Assembly (NCBI RefSeq): GCF_000802235.1
Contig: NZ_JTDL01000087.1
Coordinates: 1-64,000 of the forward strand
Direction of reading: 5' to 3'
From: Sinomonas humi
GTDB lineage: Bacteria; Actinomycetota; Actinomycetes; Actinomycetales; Micrococcaceae
Length of the DNA: 64,000 nt
Shown: piece after piece, positions 62,551 to 64,000 of the stretch
Layout: each line of letters starts with the position of its first letter
Numbering within the stretch: the stretch's first letter is position 1
The notes under the pieces: generated by a model
What the model was told of the DNA's origin: nothing
What the model saw: the letters and a program-made list of their open reading frames with translations, nothing else
Database searches by the model: none
Made by a program: the position numbers and the translations under genes

Positions 62551-64000
62551 ATGGTCGACTCTGTCAACACTTATCCTCAAACAGTGACCCCCAACGCTGA
62601 GGGACATCGCCTGCGCGTCGAGGCCCGCTCGATCGACTACGTTCCGCTCCGAGAACGCCACGGCAAGGTCTGGCACCTGTTCCCCGTGTGGTTCGCAGGC
62701 GACGCGCACTTGGCGACGATCGCCGTCGGCGTCATCGGCATCTCACTCGGCGGAAACCTCATCTGGTCGGCGATCGCCGTCGTGCTGGGCTCGTTCTTCG
62801 GCTCGTTCTTCATGGCGTTCCACTCGACTCAGGGCCCTCAGCTCGGCCTCCCGCAGATGGTCCAGTCGCGGCCACAGTTCGGCTTCCTCGGCGCCCTTCT
62901 CGTGTGGGTGGTCGCGCTCGTGACCTACGTCGGCTACACGGGCTTCAACCAGATCCTCGTCGGGAGCACCCTGAGCAGTCTCGCCTCAGTGCCCTCCTGG
63001 GTCAGCTATGTCGGGTACGCGGTCGTCGGCGTCGTGCTCGCCGTGGTGGGCTACGACGTCATCCATAAGGCCTCGCGCTGGCTGACGATGCTCATGTTCG
63101 TCGTGCTCATGACGTTCAGCATCGGCATGATCGCCGTGCACCCGCTCACCGCCGCGCAACTCGACCTCGGCCAGTTCGCGCTCACCCCATTCCTCATCCA
63201 GTTCTTCACCGCCGCGGTCTACCAGCTCTCCTGGTCGATCTACGTCTCCGACTACTCGCGCTACCTGCCGCCGAACGTCGGTGTGCGCGCCTCCTTCTGG
63301 TGGACTTACCTCGGTGCGGGCGTCGGTGGCGCCTGGATGATGCTCGTCGGCACGCTGGCTGCCGGCATGTTCCCCAAGGACGACGTCGTCCCCGCAGTGA
63401 TCGCTGCCGGCGACCAGATCTTCCCGCACTTCGGCACCGCGCTGCTGGTGATCTCGGTGCTTCCGCTGATCACCATCGGGACGCTCAACTTCTACGGCGG
63501 CAGCCTCACGCTGCTGTCCATGATGGACTCGCTCAAGCGGGTCAAGCTCACGGTCCGGACTCGCGTCATCACGCTGCTCGTGATCGGGGGTCTCTCGACC
63601 ATCATCGCCTTCATGTCCAGCGAGAGCTTCGTCTCCCAGTTCGGTGACTTCCTCACGGTGCTCGGCTACCTGTTCACTCCGTGGACCGCGATCAACCTCG
63701 TCGACTTCTACGTGGTGCGGAAAGGCCACTATTCCATTCGTGAAATCTTCAATCCTCGCGGAATGTACGGCCGGTGGAACTGGCGCGGGCTTCTCGCCTA
63801 CGTGATCGGCTTCGCCTCGATGATGCCGTTCGCCGTCGTCGGAAGCATGGAAGGGCCGATTGCGAAGGCGATGGGCGGCGTCGACATCTCGATGCTCATC
63901 GGCCTGGTGGTCGCCGTCGTCGTCTACTGGATCCTCACCCGCTCCCTCGATCTGGAGGACGAGCGGCGCCGGGTCGCCGTCGCGGACCGCGGCCTCGAAT
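62551..64000 (+). CDS. NCS1 family purine-cytosine/heterocycle permease, 5' part
   Basis: The gene starts at an ATG with GGAGATTCTC upstream and runs off the right edge after 483 codons. The N-terminus has IDYVPLRERHGKVWHLFPVW and FAGDAHLATIAVGVIG, the typical NCS1 opening (substrates include cytosine, allantoin, hydantoins and pyridoxine). The middle holds WTYLGAGVGGAWMMLVGTLA and about twelve hydrophobic segments in total. It is cotranscribed with the beta-oxidation genes, suggesting an N-heterocyclic substrate with an acid side chain (inference). The C-terminus is not seen. Confidence 0.9.
   Translation, partial: MVDSVNTYPQTVTPNAEGHRLRVEARSIDYVPLRERHGKVWHLFPVWFAGDAHLATIAVGVIGISLGGNLIWSAIAVVLGSFFGSFFMAFHSTQGPQLGLPQMVQSRPQFGFLGALLVWVVALVTYVGYTGFNQILVGSTLSSLASVPSWVSYVGYAVVGVVLAVVGYDVIHKASRWLTMLMFVVLMTFSIGMIAVHPLTAAQLDLGQFALTPFLIQFFTAAVYQLSWSIYVSDYSRYLPPNVGVRASFWWTYLGAGVGGAWMMLVGTLAAGMFPKDDVVPAVIAAGDQIFPHFGTALLVISVLPLITIGTLNFYGGSLTLLSMMDSLKRVKLTVRTRVITLLVIGGLSTIIAFMSSESFVSQFGDFLTVLGYLFTPWTAINLVDFYVVRKGHYSIREIFNPRGMYGRWNWRGLLAYVIGFASMMPFAVVGSMEGPIAKAMGGVDISMLIGLVVAVVVYWILTRSLDLEDERRRVAVADRGLE

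Overview
The window is a chromosomal segment of a high-GC Gram-positive bacterium, most likely an actinobacterium close to Arthrobacter/Sinomonas (Micrococcaceae). This is inferred from the very high GC, frequent GTG starts, the dnaK-grpE-dnaJ-hspR order with HAIR operators, a SAM-IV type riboswitch, and many actinobacterial family versions. There are no rRNA or tRNA genes, no phage or IS genes and no CRISPR array. The left edge cuts a bile-acid:sodium symporter-like gene and the right edge cuts an NCS1 permease.

Layout. 0-5.1 kb: symporter fragment, then an IclR-controlled organic-acid module (MFS importer, IclR, CaiB-type CoA-transferase, HMG-CoA-lyase-like aldolase) with two matching operator-like sequences. 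5.1-8.1 kb: anti-sigma/sigma pair diverging from a secreted lipoprotein, a 56-residue zinc-ribbon-like protein and a DMP19-like acidic protein. 8.2-12.6 kb: heat-shock operon dnaK-grpE-dnaJ-hspR, whose promoter is bracketed by two HAIR sites; a nested palindromic repeat array lies between grpE and dnaJ. 12.6-22.1 kb: drug-type MFS exporter, small membrane protein, methyltransferase, Phd/PIN toxin-antitoxin pair, LysE exporter, LMW phosphatase, a P-loop-kinase/PabB fusion, cardiolipin synthase and PabC. 22.4-28.8 kb: mmsA-mmsB, MarR regulator, acyl-CoA synthetase and acyl-CoA dehydrogenase. 29-36.5 kb: MetE-like protein, tandem hotdog thioesterase, ABC-2 exporter, and a SAM-riboswitch operon (DUF1737, rhodanese, metZ, SRPBCC), then a PRC-barrel protein. 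36.5-44.5 kb: YbdK-type ligase, aldo/keto reductase, and an SsuABC/NMT1-type uptake system divergent from a CitA/CitB-type two-component system. 44.5-46.1 kb: about 1.7 kb of non-coding tandem repeats. 46.1-52.4 kb: HA/Myb-like protein and a hexuronate (mannonate) module with MFS, LacI, ManD-like dehydratase and mannonate oxidoreductase. 52.4-54.9 kb: SnoaL-like protein, secreted GH16 and a LuxR regulator. 54.9-64 kb: a TetR-controlled beta-oxidation-like module (NUDIX, alpha/beta hydrolase, TetR, SDR, NDP-forming acyl-CoA ligase, acyl-CoA dehydrogenase, enoyl-CoA hydratase, NCS1 permease), with four operator-like palindromes of one form.

Most of the window is ordinary catabolic and housekeeping content. 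The least explained material is the intergenic repeats. One family has a shared TTTCGGGTAC head and forms inward-facing palindromic arrays inside the heat-shock operon and downstream of mmsB; a related 31-bp tandem array lies at 44.5 kb. A second family, built around AAGGCATWACCGTTG, appears as a hairpin at 22.2 kb and as a four-copy, roughly 290-bp tandem array at 44.8-46.0 kb. All functional statements come from reading motifs and context; no database search was run.
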